Source: Pseudozyma flocculosa PF-1
Taxonomy: Eukaryota; Basidiomycota; Ustilaginomycetes; Ustilaginales; Ustilaginaceae
Length of the DNA stretch: 64,000 nt
Direction of reading: 5' to 3'
Assembly: GCF_000417875.1 (NCBI RefSeq)
Contig: NW_006920879.1
Span: forward strand, 749,211 to 813,210
Positions 1-10,870 of this stretch are shown here, one piece after another (the first letter of the stretch is position 1; every line of letters begins with the position of its first letter). The notes under the pieces were generated by a model that did not search any database, had not been told where the DNA came from, and saw only the letters and a program-made list of their open reading frames with translations. The position numbers and the translations under genes are program-made.

Positions 1-3000
1 AGAGCGGATAGGTGAACGTGTGGAAGGGCAGCACCGTCGGCACGGCCGGGGCCACCAGGCAGGCGGGCAGCTTGAGCTTGGCGTATCGCTGGCGCTCCGC
101 CGGCGTCGTCTGCACCCGCAGCTGGGCCTCGGAAGACGAGGCGAGCGGGCCGTAGGCGTCGAGGTACCACTTGCGCTGGACCCGGCGCATCAGGCGCTCC
201 ATCAGCCGGATCACGAAGCCGCCCTCGCACACCAGCGACTCCATGCGATCAAACGGCTGGTAGAACTGGCCAAGTTTGGCAGCCCACATGCTGGCGGCAG
301 CCTCCCGGCGGTCCGCTAGCGCCGTGACGACGGCCGACACCCAGTCGCCTAGCTGGCCCTCGGACTGGAGCGCTCCGCCACCGTACTGACAACCCTCGCG
401 AAGCTGCTTGGTGACGAGCTTCGAAACGCTGTCCATCCAGCCAGGCCGGGCCGGGTCGTCCGAGTAGACCTCGCGCCAGTCGCAGACCGCCAGAAGCGCG
501 TTGACCAGGCCGCACAGGGCCTCGGGGAAGTGCGGATTAACCTCTACGGCGCGGCGATAGTAGACGATCGAGTCCTGGGTGCGTCCCTGGTCCTTGATCG
601 CGTTGCCGAGGTTGGCCAGCGCGACGTCAAACGTCGGGTTGCACTCGACGGCCTTTTCATACATCTTGATGGCCTCGTGCAGGTGGCCAAGGTCCTTGAG
701 CAGGCTGCCGAGGTTGGTGTAGATGTGCGGGTGCCGCGGGTCGAGCTGAAGGCCGTGCGTGTAGAACTGCATGGCGAGTGCCTGGCCGTTGAGCTGCTGG
801 TGCTGGCCGGCCGGGTTGACAACCATGGTGACGACGGGGATGGTCGACAGCAGGATGCCAAGGTTGTTGCAGGTCGAGGCCGAGGGGTGCATCGAGATAG
901 ATAGGTAGTAGAGCGGCAGCAGCAGCGAGACCGAAGGCGGGATGCCGCCAAGCGTCAGAGGGCCGTGGGGGCCGGGGACCGGATTCGACGTCGAGTCCTG
1001 GAAGAGCTTGGCCAGCGTCAGCAGGATCGTCGAGCTGGTCTGTGCCGCCTGCTTCCGAGCCTGCTGAACGGCCGGAGTCTCCTGCGTTGCCCCCGCCGCT
1101 CCTCGCGGCGCCATCGAGGGCAGCACGCCTCCAGTCTCGGCAAAGAGGACGTCGCAGAAGCGCCTCGCCACCTCGGGCAGGACCATGACCATGGGCAGCT
1201 GCCCACCGCCCAGCTGCAGAAGCGTCTGGACGATCCGATCGCCGCTGTCACGGACGAGCGCGAGGATGCCACCGCCGGGTCGCAGCGCGGCGTACATGCC
1301 CGTCGACACGAGCGCCGCCTGATCCGGGTTCGCAGGATCGATACCGATGGCCGTCGCCACTTGAACGGCCGCCGCGGCCGCGGCCGAGCCCGGCAGCATC
1401 GCGCCCATCGACAGGACACCGACAACGCAGGTGGCAACGACCAGATCGCGAAGCGAATATAGGTCGTGCTCTGACGGCGACAAGACGATCTCGATCGACT
1501 TTTGGTACTCGGTAGCGGCGGGGACCGGGCCCCACTCGGGCAGCACGTACTTCAGGTTGCCTGCGCAGGATGATCATTCGAATACAAGGTATCAGGTCGG
1601 TCGTCAGCGCAAGCCTCGACCGGGGAGACAGCAGAATGCACGCAGAAGACCCGCCTCGCTGTCATGCAGCCTTGGCACTCACCTTTGGCGTAGTACAGGT
1701 TCTGAAGGCGGGGGATCTGCGTCAACGGCAGGTGCGAGGGCGCGTGCTGCGGCAGGCCGGTGGCCGGGGTGCTGCGCCTGGGAACAATGTAGCTCTCGAC
1801 GTACTCGCACAGCTTCAGTGCGGCGGCGAAGCGCGGCTCAATCACCTCGACCGCCTGGGAGCCGCGTTCGGGCGCGGCGGATGCCGTCTCCCCAGACGGT
1901 ACCTCGAGCCCTTCGCTCTTGGTCTGGCTGACGGGCGAGCACATGACGCCGAGCAGGTTCTCGTAGGCGTCCCAGTAGCCGGGCCGCAGCTTGATCGCTC
2001 GCCACCACCAGGTCTCTGCCTCCTTCCACCGGCCAAGGGCACGGAGAGTGGTGCCAATGTTGCTCATGCTCTCGACATAGTTGGGGTCGATGCGGAGGAT
2101 CTGGTTGTTGTACCACAGCGAGCCGGCGTGGTTCTCGGCAGCATAGTAGGCGCAGGAGAGGAGCAGCAGCGTGGGCAGGTGCCTGGGATGGAGCTTGTGC
2201 AGCGTGTGGAGGAGCGGAAGCAGGCTCGGGTGCAGCCGGTCGGTGCCCCTGGCGTCGGGCGGGGCGTCGCGGTTGCCAGTCGAGTAGAGCGAGTGGGCGT
2301 ACTGGAGGAGCTGGTCGCGTACCTCGGGAGCCGTGACTTCGGTCCCGGCGGCATTCGAGGCCGCCGTCAGCAGCTTGACCGGGTCCTGGGCGCCCGGGCC
2401 GAGCGTGGGCGTCGCAATCGGTGGCTCGTTGGGCTGGGCAGATCCCGGGAGCGCGGCCTGAGGCACGATGCCTTCCATCGCAAGGCTGCCATGGCTGGAG
2501 TGGCGGTCGATCAGCACAGTCTCTGGCTCGCGGGGCGCCTTGACGTTGAGTGAGGAGAGGGCTCCAGACGATGGAGGTCCGTCTGCCTGGCTCGGGTCAG
2601 CCCATTGGCCCTCGCGGAGGCCTTCGCTGTGGAGTCGAGCATAGTAGCCCTCGGCCAGCGCCTGCAGCTGGGTGCGGTAGTGGCTCGCAAAGTCTGGCGG
2701 GAAGAAACTGCTGGCGCTGCTGGGCTGCTCGAGGCCGCCGGCTGCCGATGCGCCGGGAAGCGGCGATGGCGCCTGCCGCGCCTCGCTGATCAGCTGGATC
2801 TGCCTCTTTTCGAGCTCTTCGCGCGCCTCGGCCTGCTTCTCGGGCCCTTCGAGACCAGCCCAGGCACGCAGCTGTGCAGCGATCATCTCCTGCTCCGAGG
2901 CTTCGAGCGACCTCCACCGAGGACCGCTGCCGGGCTCGTGAGGTTTGCCAGTCGCCGAGCTGGCCGATGTGAGCGCAGCGGTGGCATATGCGGCCGCCGA

Positions 3001-4531
3001 TGCGAGCGCGGCGTATTCGTCGCTGGTGAAGTCGCGGAAGGTCGGCTGGAAAAAGGGCAGCTGGTCCTCGTCCTCTTCGTCGATCGTCTTCGGCACCCGC
3101 TCGAGCGACTGCTGCGGATCCTCGCTGCGGTCCGGAGTCGACGAATCCCGCCGCGCGCTCTTCTTGACCCTCCGCTGCTGCTCGGAAGAGACCTCAGAGG
3201 GCGGCACCCACCAGCCGGGCCGGGCGGTGCCGCCGGGCGTCTGCACCACCTGGAAAGGGTAGGGGACGGCCGACATCATGTTGGGTTGCGATTCGTCGAT
3301 GCCCCCGTCGCCGCCCGCGCTCTCGTCGTCGAGGCTGTGGGAAGCCAGCCTGCTGTGATGGGGCAGCCAGTACTTGCCACGCGTTCTTCGCTTTCGGAAC
3401 GACGGCGACACGGGCGGCGGCAGCATCTGCAAGGGCGGCGTCGGCATCACTGCAGTTGCGTCGGGACGGCATCGGGCAGGCACAAGACGTCAGTGAAGCG
3501 GCAGGATCACGAGCTCGGCCACTTTTTTGCACGGCGCACTCACGTGGCATGCTGGGCACGCCGCTCAGGCTGAAGCCCATGGTCGGGTTGGTCGAGTCCC
3601 AGATTCTGGAACCGCCTTCGCCGCTCGCCGCGGGGCTCCTGCCCCACGCCTGCTCGAGGCCGGCCGAAGGAATGGCAATGTGGCCGAGGCCAAGGTGCCG
3701 GAGGTAGTCGAAGGCCGATACCGACGCCGCCGCCGCCGACGCGGTCGGATAGGTGGACGGGGCCGACGCGGCAACCGCAGCAGTCGGGCCGGATGAGGGG
3801 CCCCGAGCCTGCGTTGCGGCGAGTGGGCCGTGGGAGCCCCGCCTCTGGGCCAGTGAGCCCGAGATCTGCGGCGCCGACGAGACGGCGGTGCGGAGGATGG
3901 CCTGGGCCCGTAGCTGGCTCTCGGCTTCCTTGACGGCAGCGCGAGCGGCGATCTGTCCCATCTGGACCTCTGCAGCGCCTGTGGTGGCCTGCATGGCCGT
4001 CAGTGCAGGACTGCCGTGCGCCCACAAGGATCCCGGAGCGTCGGTCTGCGAATGCAGGGCCGTGGCGATGCGGGCGCTGAGGGCGGCCGAGTACTGGGTG
4101 CTATCGCTGAGGTTGCGCGCCATCTGCGTCGCCTGGCCCGCGATTTCGGGGGCCAGGCCCGCCGCAACGGCCGAGATTGGGTGCTGGTCGGTGTTGGCTG
4201 CATCGGTGATGCCGCCTGCGATGACCTGTGCCTTTGCCTGGCTGAGGAGGGCAGAGCTGACGGCCTGAAGGCCCTCTGCGCCCGAGCTCGCCTGGGCGGC
4301 CATGGCCGAGGCTGCCCTGAGCATGCTGGCGGCGCTGCCGACCTGAGCGGTCGGTGGGCGAGCGCTGGCAGGACCATGGCTGTATTGCTCGAGGGGGCGA
4401 TGTCCATGGTGTGCGATAGGCGATATGCTCATGGGTGCGGTGTCGCTGACATTGGAGTCTTCTGCGCTCGCAGGGACCTTGATGGGGGATGATTGCCGGG
4501 GCAGCGACGGGCCCGACGACGACGACGACAT
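1..4531 (-). CDS. O-GlcNAc transferase-like TPR protein (GT41 family), 3' part beyond the window
   Basis: Reconstructed exons are 3544-4531, 1683-3449 and 1-1560 (continuing off the left edge), with introns 3450-3543 and 1561-1682, both with GTGAGT donors and in consistent phase. The first ~700 residues are Ser/Ala-rich low complexity. Two TPR blocks follow: about residues 745-830 (NNQILRIDPNYVESMSNIGT) and about 1180-1270 (TNLGSLLKDLGHLHEAIKMYEKA). This TPR wording and the region after it match fungal SPINDLY/OGT-type proteins, which transfer a sugar to Ser/Thr of nuclear and cytosolic proteins. The GT41 catalytic domain should begin just beyond base 1, so enzymatic identity is inferred from the TPR part only. 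The start is the ATG at 4529-4531, followed by a Ser-rich leader; there is a (CAG)n tract just upstream. It is divergent from the RPAP3-like gene. An alternative is a non-catalytic TPR scaffold. Confidence 0.75.
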
Positions 4532-4566
4532 GTCTTAGGACGGCAGCTTCGTTGGCAGCTTCTTCG

Positions 4567-4591
4567 GCAGCAGCAGCAGCAGCAGCAGCAG
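4567..4591. repeat. (CAG)n microsatellite
   Basis: About eight CAG units lie 36-60 bp upstream of the start codon of the minus-strand OGT-like gene, where they read as CTG in the transcript leader. Confidence 0.9.
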
Positions 4592-5051
4592 GACTTGTGG
4601 CTAGTGTCAGGCGTCGGACCTCGATGGCAGCAAATGCGACAGAGAGCTGGTAGCAGAGGGTGGAAGGGGAACTTGCAACTGTCCTACGTCGAGAAGCGAG
4701 CGCAAAGAGGGTGTTGACCGCTGTTGCCTGCCAGCTGGTCGAGGTGCAAGGCGATTAGACGGGCGGCGGGGCGATACGAGGACGAAGGTGCAGCAGGCGA
4801 TCCAAGGGACGAGGGGGGACGAGAGGGACGAGGGTGGCTGTCAAAGCGCGAATTATGGCGACGGTGGTGGGGCTCGATGGCGTGGTGAAGGGAGATGGCG
4901 AGGGCGATGGCTTGCGGAGGATTCAAGACGAAAGGCGCAGCGGGCAGACGAATGAGATGCGAGGAAGCGGACAAGGGGGGTGGAACAGGACGTGCAAAGA
5001 AACTAGGAGGCAGGCCAGGGTGCGATGAGTGAGATGGTGGTGGCGACGGGC

Positions 5052-5077
5052 GATGATGATGATGATGATGATGATGA
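5052..5077. repeat. (GAT)n microsatellite
   Basis: About eight perfect GAT units in the divergent promoter upstream of the RPAP3-like gene. Confidence 0.9.
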
Positions 5078-5120
5078 AGGCGAGCAGGGCAGCGGCCTGT
5101 GCCAAGCAGCCGCCCGCCCG

Positions 5121-5138
5121 CCAGCCAGCCAGCCAGCC
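5121..5138. repeat. (CCAG)n tetranucleotide tract
   Basis: Four CCAG units about 370 bp upstream of the RPAP3-like start codon. It is one of several related tetranucleotide tracts in intergenic DNA of this window. Confidence 0.9.
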
Positions 5139-5498
5139 GGGCGCACCTGCCAACCCAAAAAGTCACCGGCCGACCGCATGCCAAGAGTGCAGGCGTTTGG
5201 CCAGGCCAGGCCAGGCCTCGTCGTCTCCTCGCCCTCGTCACGACGCCGCGGTTGGGCCGACGGCGCAAAGTGCCAAAAAAGTGTGGAGGCCAACGTACAT
5301 ACGGCGATCAACCCGGCCCGCAGGTGAGGAGGCAGGCCGCCGTTCCGTGCGCTTCTCTTTCTTCTCTCTCTCTCTCCTCCCCCAACCCGACCTCCCCATC
5401 TTTGCCTTGGATCCTCACCTCACCCGCACCCCCCCTTTGTCCCGTGCTCACCCCATCCTCGATCCGGCAACCGCTCGCCGCCACCACCTGCCGCCACC

Positions 5499-6958
5499 AT
5501 GGACAAGGTAAAGGCGCAGCAAGAAAAGGCAAAGGGCAACAGCGCCTTTGCCCGCGGCGAGTGGGCCATCGCCGTCGGCCACTATGCCGCCGCACACTTG
5601 GCAGACCCCACCGAGCCCACCATCCCCCTCAACAGGGCCATGGCCTACCTCAAGCTCGGAAAGTTCCACGACGCAGAGCGAGACTGCACAACCGCGCTCC
5701 GCCTCTCGCCGCGTAACGTGAAGGCCACCTTTCGAAGGGCAAAGGCCAGGCTAGGCGCAGGCAACCTCGTAGACGCTCAGATGGGTACGTCAAGCTGGCG
5801 CTCAATGCGGTAGCTCCCCTGCCAAGGTCTCGTCCTTAACGTCCGCAGTCCATCCTCCGACCTGTGCGGCTCCCCTCGCCAGACTTTGAGCAGGTGCTCG
5901 AGCTCGACCCGAGAAACAACGAGGCAAAAGCAGAGCTCGTCTCGCTCAAGGCCACCCTCGAACAGAGCAGGCCAAGACGGACAACGCCCCTCGACCTGCC
6001 TCAGCCGCCCGACATCCCTATCATCGGCACACCGGCAAACAGTGGCCAGGGAAGCGACCAGCCCGGTACCGCACCGGGCTCTTCGGTCGAGGCTGCTCGC
6101 AAATTCCTGCAGCAGGTCGGCATGCAGGACCCCATCGAGGCCGATAGGCATGGGCCCGCACCACATCCGCCCGCAAAGATACCGCACCGACTGCCAGGAG
6201 AGACGGGCGGGTTCCTGCGCGAGGTAGCTTCCAAAAGGGTGGTGGACAAGCCGGCGCCAACCACGCCAGCGCAGGCACCGAAGGCATCCACTTCGCTGAT
6301 CACACCTTTGGCGGAAAAGGACGTCGACAAGACTGGCAACATGCCTGCGCCGGTCTCGACAGCAGCGCGCAAGACGGCCTCGGCGCTCAGCTTCGGTACA
6401 GCTCCTGTTGCTGCAGACGGCGCAGCAAGACTGCAAGGTCGTCAGCCGGCTCCGCTCACCAGCCCGAGCTCGACGCGAAGGCTGAACGCCGTCGAGTTCC
6501 AGAGGCTCTGGAAGGAGTCTTCGCGGCTCGGCGCGACGGCCGAGCAGGGTGCAGGCGCAAGGGAGCAGCAGATAGCGCAGCAGCAGCTCCGCTTCCTGCA
6601 CAGCCTCGAGGCTACCACTCTGCCGGTCGCGATGGACTCGCTGCTGGAACCGGAGCTACTGGCCTCGCTGCTGCTCTCGCTCGACACCAGCGTGCGCATG
6701 ATCGCGCAGCTCGACAGCGGTGCCGACGCCAACACCAGACCGGTCAAGCTGCCGTCGTCGGCCGACGCCTCTCGGCTGCTTGATGTGGTGAGGGGCCTGG
6801 TCACGTCGCTGCCGCGTTGCAAGCGGTTCAGCATGGTCGTCGCCATGCTCGATGCGTCCGAGAAGCGGGCCGCGTCGACCCTCATCCACGCTCTTGAGGA
6901 CAACGACGCCCTCGAGCCCGCAGACGTCGCAAAGGCCCACGAGGCATGGGAGGCATGA
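5499..6958 (+). CDS. RPAP3-like TPR co-chaperone (R2TP complex)
   Basis: Exons are 5499-5784 and 5883-6958; the 98 bp intron has a GTACGT donor and the product is 453 residues. The N-terminus (residues ~1-125) is a TPR domain that would bind the C-terminal EEVD tail of HSP90/HSP70, starting KAQQEKAKGNSAFARGEW; the splice joins it to DFEQVLELDPRNNEAKAEL. A disordered Pro/Ala linker follows. The C-terminal ~130 residues (NAVEFQRLWKESSR to CKRFSMVVAMLDASEK) fit the RPAP3_C (Monad-binding) domain, which contacts RUVBL1/2. The family links HSP90 to assembly of RNA polymerase II, snoRNPs and PIKKs. Unlike animal RPAP3 there is a single TPR domain, closer to yeast Tah1 plus the C-terminal domain. 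The start has an ideal context (gccaccATGG). Confidence 0.82.
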
Positions 6959-7906
6959 CCGGCGCAGCGCTCTTCGGGGCAAACGGTTCGGCGTTCAAGC
7001 AAACTTTCATCCCAGCCAGCCGACTGTCGCAATCTGAGGGCGAGCGATGGCCGCTGTCAGCAGCAGCGTGTTCCCGAAACGGACTGCTTGACTCTTAGGT
7101 GCATCGTCTCGAGGGTTCAGCCCAGCACTAGCCTCGGCCTAGGCTCGCCGAACATCAGCAATCAAGGCTCGGATCGCCGCGACCAGGGAGGGTGTGCACG
7201 GTCAGGTGTATTTCGGGCGCCGGCGCGAACGTGTGGAGGGCGTTTGACCCCGCTTGCACGCTCAGGGGCTTCATTTCGCTTCTCGAAGCCGGCTGGCCGA
7301 CCTTGCGCTCCGCCCCCGGGACAGGCATGCTCAAGGCCGAGGCCGAGTTGTGATGCTGGCACGATGGAAGGGCTCACCACCGCACGGCGACTCAGGGAAC
7401 CGCACCGTACGACGCCAGTCGAACGCGCCGAGGGCCAGGAGGGGAGTGCAGCGGAACCAGCCTCCAAGGGATGAAGGACGCCCGAGGGATGCGAGCAGGG
7501 TCCGAAGCCGCCCCTATATGGCCGCGGTCTGCCTCCTGGCTGAACGAAGGTACACGTACATAAGGGCCCGGAGGCATGCTGCGCTGCTTGCTCGACGCCT
7601 CCTTCCATCCCATCCATCCATCCACCTATTCCCGGCCTGATCCTCGCAGCCTCCTCGTCGAGCTAGCCATCAACCCACTCCCGACCCCTTTGACGACACC
7701 CTACGACTAACGATACTGCGACGCCCCCAACGACCGACCCATCGACCCATCGACCCCAGTTGACCCATACAACCACAGCATCTCGACAAGCACCTGCTCG
7801 ACCCACACGACCCCCTCACAGTACATACCTCACCCACAGCACCGCGCACCGGCCCTCACACGACTTCATACCCCAACTCCCTCCTCCTCCTGCATCGCAC
7901 GCAACA
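6959..7906. promoter_or_regulatory. Intergenic region upstream of the MGC protein gene
   Basis: No supported gene. The 3' half contains the palindrome-like AT core at 7512-7521, a CATACAT-type AT patch near 7553-7562, a short (CCAT)n run near 7608-7625, and a long CA/CCCA-rich leader up to the ATG at 7907. Confidence 0.45.
7512..7521. promoter_or_regulatory. Possible MADS-box (Mcm1/SRF-like) site or TATA element
   Basis: The decamer CCCTATATGG fits the CCYWWWNNGG consensus of fungal MADS-box factors and also contains a TATA-like core. It lies 386 bp upstream of the start codon of the MGC protein gene. A match this short can occur by chance, so this is only suggestive. Confidence 0.25.
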
Positions 7907-8534
7907 ATGGGCTGTGTCTTTTCTTGCCTGGCATCGACGTTCATCTACGCGGGCGAGGTGCTGCAGCAGCTGTGCCTAGCCGTGGGCGAGATCAGCGCGG
8001 TGCTGGTGCGCGCCCTGTTTGGGCTGGTCGTGGTGCTGTGCGACGTCCTCGCCGCCGTCAGCTGCTGCTGGCGCGTCCCCTGGAGCGAGCGACCGGACCG
8101 CTCGACGTACAGCTACGATACCCGACTCCTGGCCGACGTCGGAGGTCAGAAGGTGCTCAGCGGCGCTTTCACCAAGCAAGGACGCGAGCAGAGGCGACAG
8201 ATCAAGGAGGCTAGGAACAAGGAGAGGGAGCTCGAGTGAGTACGGCGGTAGCAGCACACGGTCGTGGTGCAGCGCTGTCAGTGCGAAACGAGATGGTTCA
8301 TCTACTGACCGCGCGCGACCCGTCCTTGTCCGACCGGCTGCTCTGAACCTGCCTGCGCTGCGATACAGGGCCGAACAACGTGCCGCCAAGCGAAAGGAGG
8401 AGAAGGAGGCAAAGGAGAAGCAGAAGGCCGCCGCAAAGGCAGAAGTCGCGGACGAGAAGGCGGCGGCCAAGAAGGAGGAGACTGCCACCGAGGCCACCGC
8501 CAGTGCCACCACCACCGAGGCGGCCAGGGCCTAG
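7907..8534 (+). CDS. Small membrane-associated protein with N-terminal MGC acylation signal
   Basis: Exons are 7907-8235 and 8369-8534; the 133 bp intron has a GTGAGT donor and the product is 164 residues. The protein starts MGCVFSCLAS, a typical dual-acylation signal: Gly2 for N-myristoylation, Cys3 and Cys7 for palmitoylation. Residues ~10-60 are a hydrophobic stretch rich in Val/Leu/Ala with a cluster of Cys (SCCWR). The C-terminal half is basic and then a highly charged Lys/Glu/Ala helix (AAKRKEEKEAKEKQKAAAK). Many fungi have short MG-initiated hydrophobic proteins of unknown role, and this resembles them at the N-terminus. No function is assigned; a plasma- or endomembrane location is inferred. 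The start is fixed by the motif and the acaATGG context; the frame is also open further upstream. Confidence 0.7.
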
Positions 8535-10870
8535 CACGGGTGTAGCTACCTGCGCGATCTTCATCTCTCCCGGCTCCGCACCCGACGACGCACAGCTCAG
8601 CCCGACCGTCGGTCACATCGAGACGCTTCCCTCCCGATCTCCTCTCTTCCGTTGTACTTGTCTGCCTCTGCCCCTCGCCCGGTCATTCGATCCGATCCGA
8701 ATCGATCTCGCCGACTCCTCGTGGCTGCTCCTCTCCTGTCGGCATCACTGTGCATCCGAGTCGACGGGCGGCAGGAAAGGCCAAGCACGCCAGGGCGGAC
8801 GGCCTGGAAAGTCGGCAGCGATCCGAACGATAACGGACCTCGTTGATCTCGGGCCACGGGCCAGGCCGCCGTTCGTAGCGATGCGAGGCGAGGCGAGGCG
8901 GGACATGGCGTGGAAAGGCCGGCGCTTGCCCCTCTGACTGCCAGAGGCAGGCCTTGGGGATCAAGGACAACAGACGGAGCTCCCGTACGCGTGCCGGTTC
9001 CGCGATCTCGTCGGGCGCCATCGACCAGCTGCCGAGGCCAGGCCAGGCACCGAGCGCCGGGCCAGATGGAGTCATGTGGCAGCAGCCTGGTCACCACCGC
9101 GCGCGGCCGCCTCGAGAAATCTTCCGAGCCCCGCTGGCCGCTGCCGCTGCTTGGGTTGCGTCTCTCGGCTTGGCGCAGGTGCCATCGAAACGGGACGGCG
9201 AGCTTAGCCAACGAACGGAGGCGTTCCGAATCTGCTTGCTTGGTCTCACGGCAGGTTGGCAGGTTCGACGTCCAGGCGAAGTCGGAAAGGCCGGCCAGAG
9301 CAGGTCTGCCAGGCGAGAGCGATGATCGATCAGTTGCGAGATAGAGGTCTTGCCGGTACCGTTTGTACCGCTGCAGGCTCGTCGTTTGTGCAACGGCGAC
9401 ATGCGGCAGACCAGGCAGACAGGCTAGCGTAAGCTCGCGGGCCGCCCACGCTTGCATGCCACCGACGTCGAGTAGATCCATCGCAGCGGTGGCGTCGACG
9501 ACGGCCCTTGGCCGGCTGCTCGCTGTGCGTGCGTCTGTACCGCTGCCACTCGAAAAATTTTCCGGTTCTTTGTTCGCGGTGACAGGCAGGCCTTGGGAGG
9601 CCAATCAAGAAGCAAGCTACGCAAGGGCTCGGACAGGCGGGCCCGGATGCCGATCTGATGCCGGCCGGACACGAGGCAGGCTGGGCGGGCACGTTTTGCA
9701 TGCCTGCCTGCCGGTCGTCGTGAAAGCAGGCAGGCAGGCAGGCTAGGATCGATGAGCGGCCACGGAAAAGCTTGCATGCTCCTCGTCGTACACCGAGAGC
9801 CGGCCTGCCACGAGCTCGTCGCTATCGGCCACAAAGCAATCAAGCAAGCAGTCAGATGGGAGGGCAACCCCACGTCGAAGCAGCGCTTTCGCCTGGCTCG
9901 AGCCCGTGTCGCGGCCCACTACGATGTCCTCTTCGGAGAGGTCCAGAGGCAGGCGTTGCGAACGGGGAGGGGCAGGCCGGTGTCGGCGAGGGGGAAAAGC
10001 TTCGAGGCAGGCGCCCGTCAGGGAAATCTCGCCGTCCACGACGACGACGCAAGGCTGTCACAGGGTAGGCCGGGCATCAGCGGTGAGGACAGGCCAGCCA
10101 GCCGGCTCAATTTTTCCCTCGGACCGACAGAAGGCCCAGAGCAGGCAGACATACAGGCAGGCGGGCAGCGCAGGCAGGGCAAAAAAGGGTTTGCAGCAGA
10201 TGACGCCAGGCTGCCGAACCCGGAAGAGGCAGGCAGGCAGCCCTGCCCTAGCCCGGTTGCTTGGCTCTTTTTTTGGCGGCGAGAGCGCGCGTGCGTGTGC
10301 CTGAGCTCCCACCGCCCGCCTGGCCAAGCCGCCCGTCCCGATCCACGCTCCCTCGTTCCAAGGCGACGGCCCGCCCAGGCCAACATCGGAAGGGCGGCAA
10401 GGCAAAGCCAAGAAGCGGGCGGGCGGGCGGGCGAGGCAGGAACGGAGCAAGCAAGCCAAGGAAGGACCAAGCCCTCTCAGCCGGCTGGCTGTTCGATGCG
10501 GCTACGAGATCCTTTGGTGTTCAAGACTCGACCCGCCATGGCTTCTTGCCATCCCCCCACCACCATCCGCGTCCTGCGCAGCCCCCCCGCTCCGCCCTCC
10601 CTGTCCCCCCACTCCGTCCTGCTACTCACTCTGCCAGGCTCCCTCCACGCTCTCCGCATCGAGCACGGCCCTGCACTCCATCTTGGACCTCCTCGAACTT
10701 GCGCTCAGCCGCCAGCCAGCTCGACCTAGTTAGCCTCGCTCGCCTTCTTCGAGGCCTGTTCGTCTCCTGATCGACCACCACCACCACCGATCCTCGACAC
10801 AAAGTCGCCGAGGGCCACACTGTAGCGGATCTCATCCTTCCTCCCGCTTCTCCTGACCCCTTCGACCGTC
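8535..10870. other. 2.3 kb non-coding region with AGGC/GGCC-rich low complexity
   Basis: Long frames exist on both strands but none has a recognisable motif, plausible start context or splice structure. The sequence is dominated by AGGC, GGCC and GGCA repeats, for example (GGCA)n at 9726-9742 and AGGCAGGC runs near 10135-10245. The last ~300 bp before 10871 is C/T-rich, typical of a promoter and leader for GUT2. It could hide a long non-coding RNA or a degraded element; neither is demonstrable by eye. Confidence 0.5.
9726..9742. repeat. (AGGC)n tetranucleotide tract
   Basis: About four AGGC units in the non-coding stretch upstream of GUT2, surrounded by more degenerate GGCA/GCCT sequence. 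Confidence 0.85.

Larger units (their letters stand above)
4532..5498. promoter_or_regulatory. Shared divergent promoter region, OGT-like / RPAP3-like
   Basis: This gene-free interval lies between two divergent start codons. It holds a (CAG)n tract near 4567-4591 in the leader of the minus gene, a (GAT)n tract near 5052-5077, a (CCAG)n tract at 5121-5138, and a pyrimidine-rich stretch (about 5340-5480) before the plus-strand ATG. No convincing ORF or RNA gene was seen. Confidence 0.5.

Noticed and set aside
4684..5268. 194-codon minus-strand frame with poly-His in the first divergent promoter
   Set aside because: The His run is the translation of the (GAT)n microsatellite; nothing else suggests a protein.
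7401..7440. tRNA-like TTCGA box
   Set aside because: A GCGTTCGACTGG string on the minus strand resembles a T-arm, but the stem does not pair and no A box or acceptor stem is present. Similar partial matches near 9261 and 29030 also fail.
8597..9604. 335-codon minus-strand frame in the 8.5-10.9 kb desert
   Set aside because: Arg/Ser/Pro-rich low-complexity translation, no motif and no supported start or splice sites.
9752..10729. 325-codon plus-strand frame upstream of GUT2
   Set aside because: Composition follows the AGGC/GGCC repeats of the DNA rather than a protein; it ends in the GUT2 promoter.
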